Shown: positions 43,614-55,004 of the stretch, piece after piece
Layout of the letters: each line of letters starts with the position of its first letter
Numbering within the stretch: the stretch's first letter is position 1
Assembly: GCA_002286715.1 (NCBI GenBank)
Contig: NSJX01000024.1
Location: 310,001-374,000, forward strand
Direction: 5' to 3'
DNA from: Dentipellis sp. KUC8613
Lineage: Eukaryota; Basidiomycota; Agaricomycetes; Russulales; Hericiaceae
DNA length: 64,000 nt
Translations under genes and position numbers: made by a program
Notes under the pieces: model-generated
The model's input: the letters and a program-made list of their open reading frames with translations, nothing else
Databases searched by the model: none
What the model was told of the DNA's origin: nothing

Positions 43614-44655
43614 ATGCAAGCTGACCAAAATATCGACTGGCTTGGTCTCTCCACCCTCGAGGACGACGTCAGCGGCGCCGTCGCCGTCGCCATCAGACCC
43701 CTTATGAGACGGCTCAAGGAGCAGACCAAGCGTGCGGAGTACTGGATGCAGGCAGCCTTAACGGCTGAGGACACGATCAAGACTTTACGCAAGCAGCTGT
43801 ACGTCCTTTTATCCTCGATTCCGAAGAGCTGCGCATCTCACTGATTTTTTTGAACGTACTAGGCATGATGCAGAACATCCTGTGGCCGCCAATCCCGCAA
43901 CCCCTCCCCCCGTTCCAACAGTTACGGCTACTGTTGACGCCGCTCCGGTTGCTGCTACTGCACCGACGGCGGTCGCCATTGTTGCGCCTACCCCAAGTTT
44001 CTCCGCGCTAACCGCCACTCCTCAGCCTCGCCCGTCGACCCCCAAACGTACCACCCCATATCCCCCAACTGCACCCTCAAGCCCAGCCCCAGTTCCCATT
44101 CCCGGCGACCGCAGGCTCAAGCGAGAGGACGCGAACAGTTCGTCGATGTGGTTCCACACCACATCGTTGGACTTGCGCCCCCTCCTGTTCCCTGATCTAG
44201 TTGTCCCCGGGCGTCCGACATCCGCGGCATCTGCTGCGTCGTCTACCACCATTGGTCAGACATCCGCCACCCAAGAGTCTCATACTGTCATTGACTTGAC
44301 GAGCCCGCGCACCTCGCCGCAGCCTGAGTCCACCTCCGTTGTGGCGATTGAAGACGTCAAGGCCGCGGGGAGTCCCCAGCCCTCTCCCACCACCGTCGTC
44401 AAGAGGGACGATACGTCCGCAGCGTCAACGAGCGAGAGCGCGCCCAGCAAGAAGCGCGATCGCGAGGAGGACGAGGAGAGCGTGCTAGAGGAATCAGACG
44501 AGTCCCACAAGCGGCGCAAGGTGTCCGAGGACGAGGATCGGGACGCGGAGCGCGCGGTTGGAACGCCGCGCCGCTCTGCACGCTCGCCCGCTATTGGCAG
44601 GAGCGAGACGAGCTCAAGCTCGTCGTCACGCGCCACCCGGCGCGGCAAACATTAA
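43614..44655 (+). CDS. Unnamed low-complexity family, member E (325 aa)
   Basis: Unknown function. Exon 1 (43614-43798) encodes 61 residues with a helical segment, AIRPLMRRLKEQTKRAEYWM, aligned with the first exons of A, B and D. A 64-nt phase-2 intron (43799-43862) precedes exon 2 (43863-44655). Exon 2 is Pro/Ala/Thr-rich, then has SSMWFHTTSLDLRPLLF (resembling the W-containing block of D), SHTVIDLTSPRTSP (a SUMO-interacting-motif-like core), SKKRDREEDEESV, SHKRRKVSEDEDRD and RRSARSPAIGRSE. The spliced length is 978 nt, in frame. The tail is compatible with a nuclear localisation signal. No known domain recognised. Confidence 0.75.
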
Positions 44656-45144
44656 TGAGCTCAGGATGGAGGAGTCTCGACGAAGGGCTGGGAGCTACTA
44701 GCTGTCGCTCGAGCATAAAGCATTGCTGTTTCTGTTTCTGTTTTTATCCCGGCATTCCCTTTTTTTTCTTGAATCTGTCGCGTGCATCTAGTCTGGTCTG
44801 ATTTTCTCTCATCTTTCCTCATCTCATATCCTCTCGTCATCTGTCACAATCATCATATATTATTTCTCTGATCTATCTCTTGTATCACTTGTATAAACTC
44901 TATCTAATGCATTGGATCGAAATTTTTGCATTGTCTGCTATGATCGCACAACCAAAGACTACGAAGTTTGGCCGAAGGCTTACAGTAAATGGGAGGGGAA
45001 AGAATAGAAGGATAGATACAACCTACTGGTAAAGTATTAGAGGTGCAGCGCTGAGCTAGATATAATTAATGCGGCTTAGTGGGCAATAAGTCCGTTGTAG
45101 GTAGTCATTTCGGAGTAGTCGATACGTGAAGTCATTTCCACGAC
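44656..45144. other. Gene E 3' flank
   Basis: C/T-rich with repeated TCTCATC and a TTTTTTTTC run, as in the other family 3' flanks. No gene seen. Confidence 0.5.
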
Positions 45145-46352
45145 TTAAATTTGCTGAAGCTCCAAGTCCTGTGCTTTAGACGACTTGGAATCTCTCGTCG
45201 AAAGACATAGTCCCGAAGAGTCCGACGGTGGGTGTACAGTGTGCGACCTCGACTCGCACGGCGTGACGAAGAGTATATTGCTGCCCACGGGATGCGTCAC
45301 TTGCGACACCATTTCCTTCGACCACCCTGCGCCCATCGCCACACGAAGGATGACCAGCTGTGGAGAAACCGCCTGAAGATTTACCGAAATATTTCAACTT
45401 CCATCTGCAGTGTAAATCGATAATAAACGTACACAGAATGACCCCCAGACCAAAGAGAACGTCATTTGGACCGGGCTGTCCAGCACATAGGTGATTATCA
45501 AGCCGATTCCAAGCAGACTCAAAGGCAACGCAGACTCCACAAAGATAGCGGCAATGCTGGTATACTTTGCTCCGACTTGCGCTGGTAAGATGGAGCGGAC
45601 GAGATTGCGCATCATGAGCAGACGAACGCTGATAAGCGTCGTCAGGATGACATTGACACTTGCTGACAGCGATATCCAGGCGATGGCAAGTTTCATGGAA
45701 CTTCTGGTATATGGTGTATGACCAGGAAGCGAACCGTTGATGGCGTAGACGATGGAAACAACTGAATGGTGATTCTTGTTTGCGAGTTTATCGCGTTGAA
45801 AATGAAACGGACTCACTGATAGACGCGAGGTACAAGACACAGGGAAAAACCATGATCCAGAGACGGCAGCCCCAGATGATGTAGCAACGATAAAGCTGTT
45901 TAGAATGAGTCGCCACTTGTCAACTGACGACGCAATCGGACTGACCAGAAGGCCATCACCCATGAAGCTCATGGCCATAACAGCTATTGACCCAAGAGTG
46001 CTGTACCACCACGTCGAGGCGTGCTTGGCTATGAAGACCGCAGGATCCATGTGCGCTCTATGCTCGATCCACGCGTCTTCGCCGAACACCACATTTTTCA
46101 CTACCACAAAGGTAAGAAGGCCCAGCATGATGCCCCCGTATATGATTGAGAATCGCTGCATTTTGAGGCGGGTTGACCTCTTCGTGCACAAGATATACAC
46201 AGTCTGAAAGTACATCGACACTTGAAAGCCTGTATGAATAATTATGAGCAATGGATCGCCCCGGAAAGATCATTATACTGACCATAGAGAATGAGTCCAA
46301 ATGCATTTCCGATGTACAAGGCACGTTCCAGCGTAATATTTGGATCCACCAT
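45145..46352 (-). CDS. Orphan seven-helix membrane protein, array copy 1
   Basis: Integral membrane protein of unknown function, one of four tandem copies. The ATG at 46350-46352 opens MVDPNITLERALYIGNAFGL; splicing at a glycine codon gives LILYGFQVSMYFQTV. Seven hydrophobic segments are readable in the assembled protein, including FSIIYGGIMLGLLTFVVV, STLGSIAVMAMSFMGDGLL, IAWISLSASVNVILTTLISV and ALPLSLLGIGLIITYVL. Conserved array motifs are FGEDAWIEHRAHMDPAVF, RSILPAQVGAKYTSIAAIF and GWSKEMVSQVTHPVGSN. The cytosolic-looking tail ends LELQQI. The topology resembles a receptor, but no GPCR family signature was recognised. Introns are short and placed as in the other copies. Confidence 0.8.
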
Positions 46353-47434
46353 GATGGCTTGAGGGCCTGGGGGTTACGCAGTAGGCTTGGACTCGAGGCT
46401 TCGCAGATAGCGCAGCCTAAAAACAAATGGTCGAGAGCGCCTCTTCCCTGCGTACCTCCGAAAAAGACCGCCGGCTCGGAGCTAGTACCCCCTCGAGTTC
46501 AATTCGACATTCGACATTCGCCTTTCGGTGCGTATCTTGAGTATGCGAGATAATGATCTGTTTTGGCATGACACGGGGACGCTGATCCGACAGCGAAGGA
46601 GGGGGCGCCTGTATGACCAATGTGATGATACGGCCTGCAATGGAAGGAGTTCGACTAATTGTCGATGGGGCGTCTCTTCGTCAATGCCGCCGGTGCCGGA
46701 CGAAAAGCAAGTTGGACGAGAGTGACGATATGGACAATGTGTATAGACGCTTGCGCTGTGACTCCGGGCCGACCCACTTCCGCGGGGCTGGCTCTACTGC
46801 AGTCGTACGCGTCAACAGTCAAAAAAAAGTCGCGCGTCAGCGACATCAGAGCACACGTACCGAGCACTTCTCTGACCATGGTCCGGGACTCAAAGCTTGA
46901 CGCTGAGCCTCGATGTGAAACACCTTGTTTCATTGTTATTGGGGCGCATGACCGGGACCCACGATCCCGTCGGGTGAACCACAGCATGGGCAGCAGGAGA
47001 TCACTAGTCGAGCTCGAAGTCTGCCAAAGCAGATAACCACTAATGCAGACGTGCAAGCGTCCCCAGTACCTTCCATTTCGGAGTGATTGCCTGCGAAGGG
47101 GCTTTGATTGATGTCACCTGTATCAAGGTATGTTCCAAGTGTTATATGTTTATGATTGCGAGGGGAAATGAATCGAGATTTCAGGTTGAAACACGGGGCA
47201 ACTGCTTCTGCTGTCCATTTGACGTACTGTAGTGGAAGTCAGTATTACTACATCGTGAAGATGTGAGGCACGTACTGAGAAGCAGATGAGCTGCAGAGCT
47301 CTCCCTCACGTGGATCCGGAGCTGGTAATGCCGTGCATAAGCGCAATCGTCGTGCAGGGAGAGATCGGTCCACAAAATGCATTTCAAGCACTGACATGTC
47401 TCTAAGAAGAGGAATAACAGTTTTCAGCTGCGAC
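46353..47434. other. Spacer between array copies 1 and 2
   Basis: Copy 1 promoter and copy 2 3' flank. ORFs on both strands at 46613-47056 overlap each other without recognisable features. Nothing called. Confidence 0.4.
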
Positions 47435-48653
47435 TTAAACTTCCTGAAGCTCCATGACCGACAACCGGTTTCCATATGATTTGGAGGCCCTTGCTGAAGG
47501 ACATAACGTCGACGATGGGGACTGCGCGTGTGCCGTGTCCGAGTTCGGAGGTGCGACAAAGTGGATCCCGCTACCCACAGGATGCGTGACCTGCGACACG
47601 ACCTCCTTAGACCAACCCAACCCCATCGCTACGCGAAGGATGATAAGTTGTGGGGAAGTCGCCTGACATTCAATATTGTTCAACACAGACAGGCAGATGG
47701 AGAAGCTAAAGATTGGGCGTACGCAGAATATCGCCCATACGAAAGCGACCGCCAGCTCTGCGGGGCTGCCTACTGCGTAGACCACAATCAACCCAATACT
47801 AAGGAGGCTCAGCGGCAGCGCAGACTCCACAAAGATGGCGGCGATGCTGATATACTTCGCCCCGACTTGTGCTGGCAGGATAGAGCGGACAAGATTTCGC
47901 ATCAAAAGTAGACGAACACTGATGAGTGATGTCAGGATGACATTCACACTCGCCGACAGCGACACCCAAGCGATGGCGAACTGTACAGATCTCCTGGTGT
48001 ACGGTGTGGAGCCGGGCAACGAGCTATTGACTGTATAAGCCATGGCCATGGCTTGGAGGCGATTTCGGTTCACTACACTTAGGTGCAAATGATAGACAGG
48101 ACTCACTGAGAGCTGCGAGGAATATTATCGCGGGGAGCAAGATGATCCGGGTGCGAGAACCCCAGATGATGTAGGTGCGATAGAGCTGTGGATCGTAAGT
48201 GACCATTCCGAGTGAACGAGGAGGTCCAACTCACCAGAAGACCGTCACCCATGAAGTTGATGGTCACAACAGCTACTGATCCGAGGGTATTATACCACCA
48301 CGTCGAGGTGTGGTCAGATATGAAGACAGCAGGGTCCATCTCCGCTCTGCGCTCGATCCACGCTTCCTCTCCAAAGACCAGGTTCTTCACAACAATCACA
48401 GAGAGAAGAACGAGCAAAACGCCCCCGTATGCGACGAAAAAGCGATGCATCTTGCGATGGCCTGATCCCTCTGCGAGCAAGAAAGTTACGGACTGGGAGT
48501 ACATCAAGATTTGAAAGCCTGCATAGATGACTATGAGAACTAGTGACACTGGCAACTAGGGAAGTAAAGATGCTAATGCTCACCATAAAGAACAATTCCG
48601 ATTACATTCCCAACGTACAAAGCGCGTTCCAGTGCGATCTCTGCACTCGCCAT
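47435..48653 (-). CDS. Orphan seven-helix membrane protein, array copy 2
   Basis: Paralogue of copy 1, from the ATG at 48651-48653 (MASAEIALERALYVGNVIGI) to the stop at 47435. The splice at the glycine codon gives IVLYGFQILMYSQSVTFLL. Shared blocks are FGEEAWIERRAEMDPAVF, FMGDGLLLYRTYIIWGSR, AYTVNSSLPGSTPYTRRS, RSILPAQVGAKYISIAAIF and ATSPQLIILRVAMGLGWSK. The tail after VTHPVGSGIHFV is Ser-rich and ends MELQEV. Copies 1 and 2 share the SLPG[HS]TPYTR loop and the tail motif THPVGS, so they form the closer pair within the array. Function unknown; a sensor or transporter role would be speculation. Confidence 0.8.
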
Positions 48654-49557
48654 ACGAGTCGAAAGGCGAGGATGAGCCCAATGGGTGGGGAAGGCCGTAG
48701 ATGGGTGATATCCTGATATAGTGAGAAGACATTCCCTTCGATGCGAAACGAAAATAGCATGTCTCCTCCAGCTTCTCTTGATCCTAGCGTGACCTGTTCG
48801 GCGTTCACAGCCAGTCGAGCGCCAACATGGAGCCCCGTCCTCGCGAAGAAGTACAGCTTGTTACTAAAATCGTTAACGCACCGATCTATTGTCACTCTCG
48901 CGACGTCGCCTATACGACATAAGAGAAAAGAGGGATGCATCGTAGATCTGCGAAAGCATGAGGACTACGTGGGGGTAGTCAATGCGTCCCCGACGTTGTC
49001 GCGGTCAGATTCCTCGTCCGGGAAGCCCGGCCCGCCGGGCGCTTTCGAAGTATATCTCCCTAGCCTGAAGGCCTGAAGGCGAGGTACATTACGTCCACTT
49101 TGCTCATTAAGACCAACGTATGGAGCTCGCAGACGCCTGTTCCGTCTGCCACAATATTACTTTAAATACTTTCGGATTGGTACTGCACCTAAGTAGCGCC
49201 CGCGCGCTGCGTACGAGTACGCAAGCCGGGGTGCGTCGCGGGCGCAAGGTTACATACACATCGTCCGATTGGAGAAGGGTAGCTCAAGGAATACCGTATA
49301 GAGTCCAATGGGCTATAAATTACAAATATTTACTCGACGCGACAGACGCACGGAGAATAAAGCAAGAGTCAACCAAATAGACGAGACAAGATTATGTAGA
49401 GGGATTGAGTATGTCCAAACAATGCCATTAAACCAAAAGAACAGAAGAAAGGCGTATTCATTAGAACAAGGGTATAAAGAGAAACGTATCACCACTAGAA
49501 AATAACTGCGAGGCGTACTGGGGGTATATCGAGGGCGGTGCGTTCGTCGACCACAGT
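48654..49557. other. Spacer between array copies 2 and 3
   Basis: No supported gene. Small ORFs (48741-49076 plus, 49120-49380 plus) have no recognisable content. Confidence 0.4.
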
Positions 49558-50774
49558 CTAGACATCTTGAAGCTCAGAATCAATCGATTGGACCCTATTC
49601 AACTTGTGATTCATCGTCGAGGGGAAGAATGTCAATGGATCCGACTGTGCGCCTGCCATGTCCGAGCTTGAAGGTGGGGCAAAGAGAATGCCGCTGCCCA
49701 AGGCCTGTGTAACCTGCGACACGACATCCTTCGACCAACCCGACCCCATAGCCATTCGAAAGATAATGAGTTGTGAGGACGTCGCCTGTCATTCGAAAGC
49801 AATCTCAGGTCTTCTGAGAAGAAACGCGGAGAAGGAATGGCCGACGTACACATGATGATCCCCAGACGAAAGAGGCCGCGAGTTGGACACGGCTGTCTAG
49901 CGCGTAGGTGACGATCAGACCAATTCCGAGCAGGCTCATCGGCAGCGCAGACTCCACAAAGATGGACACAATGCTAGTGTACTTTGCCTCGACGTGTGCT
50001 GGCAAGATGGAGCGGACGAGGCTACGCATCATGAGGAGACGGACACTGATAAGTGTCGTCAAGGTGACATTCAAAGTAACCGACAGCGATATCCATGCAA
50101 TAGCAAACTGAGCAGATGTTCTCGAGAGTGGATTGTAACCAGGGAGAGAGCAGTCAACGGTGTAGACTATGGCCATCGCTGTAAAGCACTGTTCATTTGT
50201 CAAGATACCATTGAAGAAAAGAATATAACTCACCCACAGAAGCAAAGTACATGAGGAACGGGGCCCCCATGATCCAGAGACGAGAACCCCAGATGATGTG
50301 GCAGCGATAAAGCTAGTAAGAATTAGCCTCCGTTTGCGAAATGACGAAAAAATCTGACTTACCAAGAGACCATCGCACATGAAGCTCACAACCACACTCG
50401 CTATGTATCCAAGCATGTAATACCACCACGCTGTCATATTCTCGGCTATGAATATGGCTGGATCCACGTGTGCTCTGTGCTCAATCCATGCTTCTTCGCC
50501 GAAGAGCATGTTGGTCGCCACAAGCACGGTGAAAAAGACTAACAAAATGGCTCCATAGACGGCAATGAAGCGCTGCATCTTGGGGTGGCTTGAGTCTCTC
50601 GCTCGCGAGGATGTTATGGACTGGAAGTACATCAACAATTGAAAGCCTGGATCATTCACCCTGAATCTCTTGAACTGCGGGAAGAACAGAATGCCGATGC
50701 TCACCATAAAGAATGAGACCAATCGCATTTCCAAAATACAAGGCGCGCTCTGTTGTAATTTCCTCATTCGCCAT
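49558..50774 (-). CDS. Orphan seven-helix membrane protein, array copy 3
   Basis: Third copy, from the ATG at 50772-50774 (MANEEITTERALYFGNAIGL) to the TAG at 49558-49560. Shared blocks include LLFGEEAWIEHRAHVDPAIF, VYTVDCSLPGYNPLSRTS, IAWISLSVTLNVTLTTLISV, RSILPAHVEAKYTSIVSIF and GSGWSKDVVSQVTQALGSG. The C-terminus is IDSELQDV, the same as in copy 4. Sequence and start context place it with copy 4 (both begin M.NEEIT.ERALYFGN). The gene appears intact, with the same set of short introns. Unknown function. Confidence 0.8.
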
Positions 50775-52116
50775 GAGATGAGCAGAGAGAGGCACTGGAT
50801 GAAATGGGTCCAAAAGCTCAAGAGAGTGCTTGTCAAAGTGAAAAGGCTCCAGAGCATATGAACTCTGTTCTGAAGTTTAGCAGAGCTCATCCGCCCGAAG
50901 CTAGATGCGCCTTCGATCTCATGATCTGAGTGATGAGCCAAGCCGCAGAACGGAATATCCAGGACTCCATTCGTCGTCTGAGACGGATGATGATAAACTA
51001 TGATGGGTTTCACGATGACGCGCGGGCGAGACGTTCGTTCACTCGGGATGGACCAATGAGTGATAGTCCAGTGGCGATCATTTCGGAACTATTGAGAGCA
51101 CGAGCAGCCTGACAGGCTTCAATGTAAATACGAGGTGGTTGTCAGCTAGCTGTGGGCGAGCACGAGGCTATCTGTAAGAGGCGAAGGCCACGAACGGAAA
51201 GCCTCATCAATGGGAGCGAAGCGATATATATTTATATCTCTCACCTCGTCCTGGGTCAGATTATCGTAGAGTGTTGCATAGGGGAGCATATTCAATGCAA
51301 TGCAGCGGCGCGGCGCGGGCAAAAGAGCGCTTCGAAGGCCAGTGAGTAAAAGACATGTTATACCTTGGCGATAGATGTGCCTGCACTGCCAGGTGGCCCA
51401 TAGTCAACGTAATTTTCACGTCCTCGTGGATCTCCAAAGATCGGGAGAATGCGATTCCTACGTTGCAGAGGGAACGTCAACGTTGAACGTTGAAAACTTG
51501 AACTGCGTTATGAACGAGCGCGCGCTCGAAGGAAAGGCGGCGCTAGGCTGCTACTAGCGCTATGGTCCTGGTTGAGGCGCCCGGACCGGCGAGTAATAAA
51601 TTACCGGAGAGCGCTTGTCGCTAGTCGACCACACCTCAAATCACTTCAATCGACTCTCAGGCTCGCGGCGCCGCCGTCCACCTCGTCCACCTGTCTGAAT
51701 GTGTGTATCCTGGAATCTGACGCGTCATATGAAGTTATCGCGAGCGCCTAGCGGCGGTAATGCGTAATGGGCACGGGAAAAGGCATTATCCAAAATTCCG
51801 GGGGTTTCAGGGTATGGACACCACTTAATGAACGTGTACGTGGTAGACATAGAGAGAGGAAAATATATGAGTAGACCAGTAATGATAATGATAGGTTATC
51901 AGGCAGGGAGATTAAGAGGGGAGACTGAGGAGAAAAATTAAGTACATCGAGACGATGCCACCAGCCGGAGAAAGACATGTATCGCAGCAGAAATACGAAG
52001 GAAAGAGTATGAGCCTGATCAAGAGAAAAGGCGCACTGAAGTATATTGAGGGCGTAGCGTTGTCCTACGTATGCATGTCCAACCTGTCCGCGAGTATGTA
52101 TGTTGTCGACCACAGC
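50775..52116. other. Spacer between array copies 3 and 4
   Basis: The largest spacer in the array (1.3 kb). No coding exon recognised; ORFs here are short and featureless. Confidence 0.4.
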
Positions 52117-53329
52117 CTAGACGTCCTGGAGTTCCGAGTCAACTGATTGGTCCGCTTTCGATGGACGATCCTTTGCTGAAGGGTAGAACATCAACGGGCC
52201 TGGCTGCGTGACCGCCGCGTCCGAGCTCGGAGGGGTGTCAAAGAGGACGCCGCTACCCGCGGCCTGAGTGACCTGCGAAAAGATATCCTTGGACCAACCC
52301 GAGCCTATCGCTACGCGGAAAATAATAAGTTGCGGGGATGTCGCCTGTCATTCGCAATGATGTCAGCACCAAGCACAGACATAGAGCAGGTAGTGATCGA
52401 CGTACACATAAAACCCCCCAAATAAAAGAGATCGCGAGCTCTACGGGACTCTTCACTGCATAAGTGACAATCACACCAATTCCGAGTAGGCTCAGCGGCA
52501 ACGCGGACTCGACGAAGATGGAAACAATGCTTGTGTATTTCGCTCCGACTCGCGCTGGTAAGATAGAGCGGATGAGGCTGCGCATCACGAGAAGACGGAC
52601 GCTGATGAGTGTCGTCAAGATGACATTGAGAGTAACCGAAAGCGCTATCCAGGCGACAGCAAACTGCGAGTACGTTCTGGCGAGTGGATTATGGCCGGGG
52701 AGTGCGGAATCTACTAAGTAGACCACGGCCATCGCTGGAGAATGATCTGCGTTGGCCGACATACATGCACAAGAAGAATTCGGCTCACCTATAGACGCGA
52801 AGTACACTAGCAAGGGAACTGCCATGACCCAGAGCCGAGATCCCCAGATGATGTAGCAGCGATAAAGCTGCTGGGATTAGACCTTCGAATCCTGGCTGGT
52901 GAGAAATATCTACTGACCAGCAGACCATCTCCCATGAAGTTCATGGCTACCCCAGCTGTCAATCCGAGCGCGTTGTACCACCACACTGTGGTGTTCTCCG
53001 CGATGAAGATGGCGGGGTCCATCTCGGCTCTATGCTCAATCCATGCTTCTTCGCCGAACAAAAGGTTCGTCGCCACAAGCACGGTCAGAAAAACTAGCAA
53101 AATAGCCCCATACATGACGAAGAAACGCTGTATCTTGGAGTGGATCGATTCCTTTGCGAGAAAGAAAGTTACGGACTGAAAATACATTATTAGGTGAAAG
53201 CCTGCACAAAACACTATGAATAACATTGGTAATGGAAAGACAAGGGCAATCCTTCTCACCGTAAAGAATGAGACCTACTACGTTTCCGAAGTACAAGGCG
53301 CGTTCCCTTGTGATCTCTTCATTTTCCAT
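52117..53329 (-). CDS. Orphan seven-helix membrane protein, array copy 4
   Basis: Fourth copy, read most completely. Exon 1 from the ATG at 53327-53329 is MENEEITRERALYFGNVVGL. After the glycine-codon splice come YGFHLIMYFQSVTFFLAKES and seven hydrophobic segments: YFGNVVGLILYGF, YGAILLVFLTVLVATNLLF, YNALGLTAGVAMNFMGDGLL, VMAVPLLVYFASIAMAVVYL, VAWIALSVTLNVILTTLISV, ESALPLSLLGIGVIVTYAV and AISFIWGVLCATSPQLIIF. Charged loops hold FGEEAWIEHRAEMDPAIF and RSILPARVGAKYTSIVSIF. The Ser/Pro-rich tail ends VDSELQDV. Five introns, all short. Unknown function; receptor-like topology is inferred from helix count only. Confidence 0.82.
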
Positions 53330-54383
53330 GAAGTTGAGTAGCTAAGGCGTGTACAGTGAGTGCGAAAATTATGTCGAGGCGACTGTCATGGAGGAAGAGG
53401 TTTTATCCTGTTTAAATACGATCCTACTCTTACACTTGGCGAGGCTAAACCGTTTGGAACTAGACACGAGTACACAATGGGCTGACATAGAAGTGTATAA
53501 GGGAAGGCATTGTGCTGCATCCGTCGAAAAGCGTGTCGAAGAAACCGCGATCAGTTTCAAGATGACGCAGGAGCATTGATCTACGACAGAGCATGTGGCC
53601 AATAGCACGACATTTATCATTTCGGCGCCACTGAGAGTAGATGGGCGGGTTCTGATGTACCCCAGAAGACCTGAAGCGTCGGTTGATCAGCTCAGCGCGT
53701 ATACGAGCAGGGCAATACCTATTATCAAGACACCGTCAGACCGAAGTTCACGGAAAAAAGGCGCTGGAAGATGACTAGTATGGATCTATATTCCTCACCT
53801 GATAACCTTGAAACTATAACCGTCTCTCATTATCGCCGCCGCAGCGACCCCTCTTATCGTGGAGCGCCGCATTGCCTTTCAAGAACGAAGTATAACCGGT
53901 GATTCAAGCACATCAGAGAGTGGGAATTACCAGTAGATAGGATCAGCCTTACCAAATGCTCTCCGTGTGATCAACATACCGAGAGATCCGCAGAGTAGGA
54001 CACACTAGGTTATTCAATGTCAATTTGAGGCGGCAAGAGTATAGAGTCGACGCACCAGATGACGAGTTCACGATAAGATATCCTATCTGCGATGTGCATC
54101 TCAGACTCAGATAGCTCGCATGCGGATTGTTCTGATAGCGAGCTTCGGAGGGTAAAGAGCCGAAGGCATTGTTAAAGCATCTCTCTGCAGCAGAAGAAAG
54201 CTACGCGCTCCATCGAATGGCGATATGTATTCATCCGGCGCAGACCATATATCCAAGAAATCCAAGCATACAGCATAAGCATTTAATCCGATCCAACAAT
54301 TCGTCACTGCGAGTGCGACAAGGATATGAGCAACATATCAAGAGACCTTCATCGACAACATACCTCTGCAACTCTTGAATCAG
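53330..54383. other. Intergenic between seven-helix array and UstYa-like 1
   Basis: No supported gene. A 76-codon ORF (53349-53579) and short ORFs near 54107-54378 have no recognisable content. Confidence 0.4.
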
Positions 54384-55004
54384 TTACGCCAGATGCTCAG
54401 CTTGATTGCGCAGCATTTCGCGATACACCACATCCCAGTCTCTGCACTGAGCGGTGTCGGAATAGGCATGTGCAGGATTCCCCAATACACTATCGAGCGT
54501 GACATCGGACTGGCAGAGCACGGCCTGCCGGAGATAGTTCAGACAATGTCTGACTAACTCCGGGGGATGAGTGGCATCGTCCCAGCCTTGAGCGTGCGCA
54601 GTCGCAGTGCGTAAAATGTCGACACAGCGGAGCTGGTGGACCATCGCGATGCTGAATGGCCTCGAATGCTCTCCGAGATAGATCATCCCGTTGTTCGGGA
54701 TCATCGCGTTCCACTGGTCGCTCGCCTCGGTGCCATTCATCTGATAGTGAACGGTTGGCTCAACGGCGACCATGACTGGCCCTGGCTCAGGAATGGGCCA
54801 TGTCAAAGGATAGTCGTCCCCAGTGTAGCCTACAATGAACGCGCGTTAGCGAGAACGTGACGGCAGAAGTGAGTCAACTTCACTGTACGATTTGTCGCGA
54901 CGTTCCGACAAGGTCTCATGGATATACAAGATAAAAGCAATCTTCAAGATGATGCAGAAGACCAGGATGACAATGCTCGACGACTGAGACTTGGGGGAGT
55001 GCAT
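54384..55004 (-). CDS. UstYa-like (DUF3328) protein 1 (188 aa)
   Basis: Type II membrane protein of the UstYa/DUF3328 family; characterised ascomycete members are copper-type oxidases needed for macrocyclisation of ribosomal peptides such as ustiloxin, and others modify further products. Exon 1 (54884-55004) encodes a short basic N-terminus and one membrane helix (SIVILVFCIILKIAFILYI). A 54-nt phase-1 intron leads to exon 2 (54384-54829), beginning SYTGDDYPLTWPIPEPGPVM. TVHYQMNGTEASDQWNAM, FSIAMVHQLRCVDILR, HCLNYLRQAVLCQSDVTLD and CRDWDVVYREM follow. The first metal-type motif is HxxRC, where the classic form is HxxHC; the second motif is intact. The ATG at 55002-55004 gives a normal family length. 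Confidence 0.85.
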
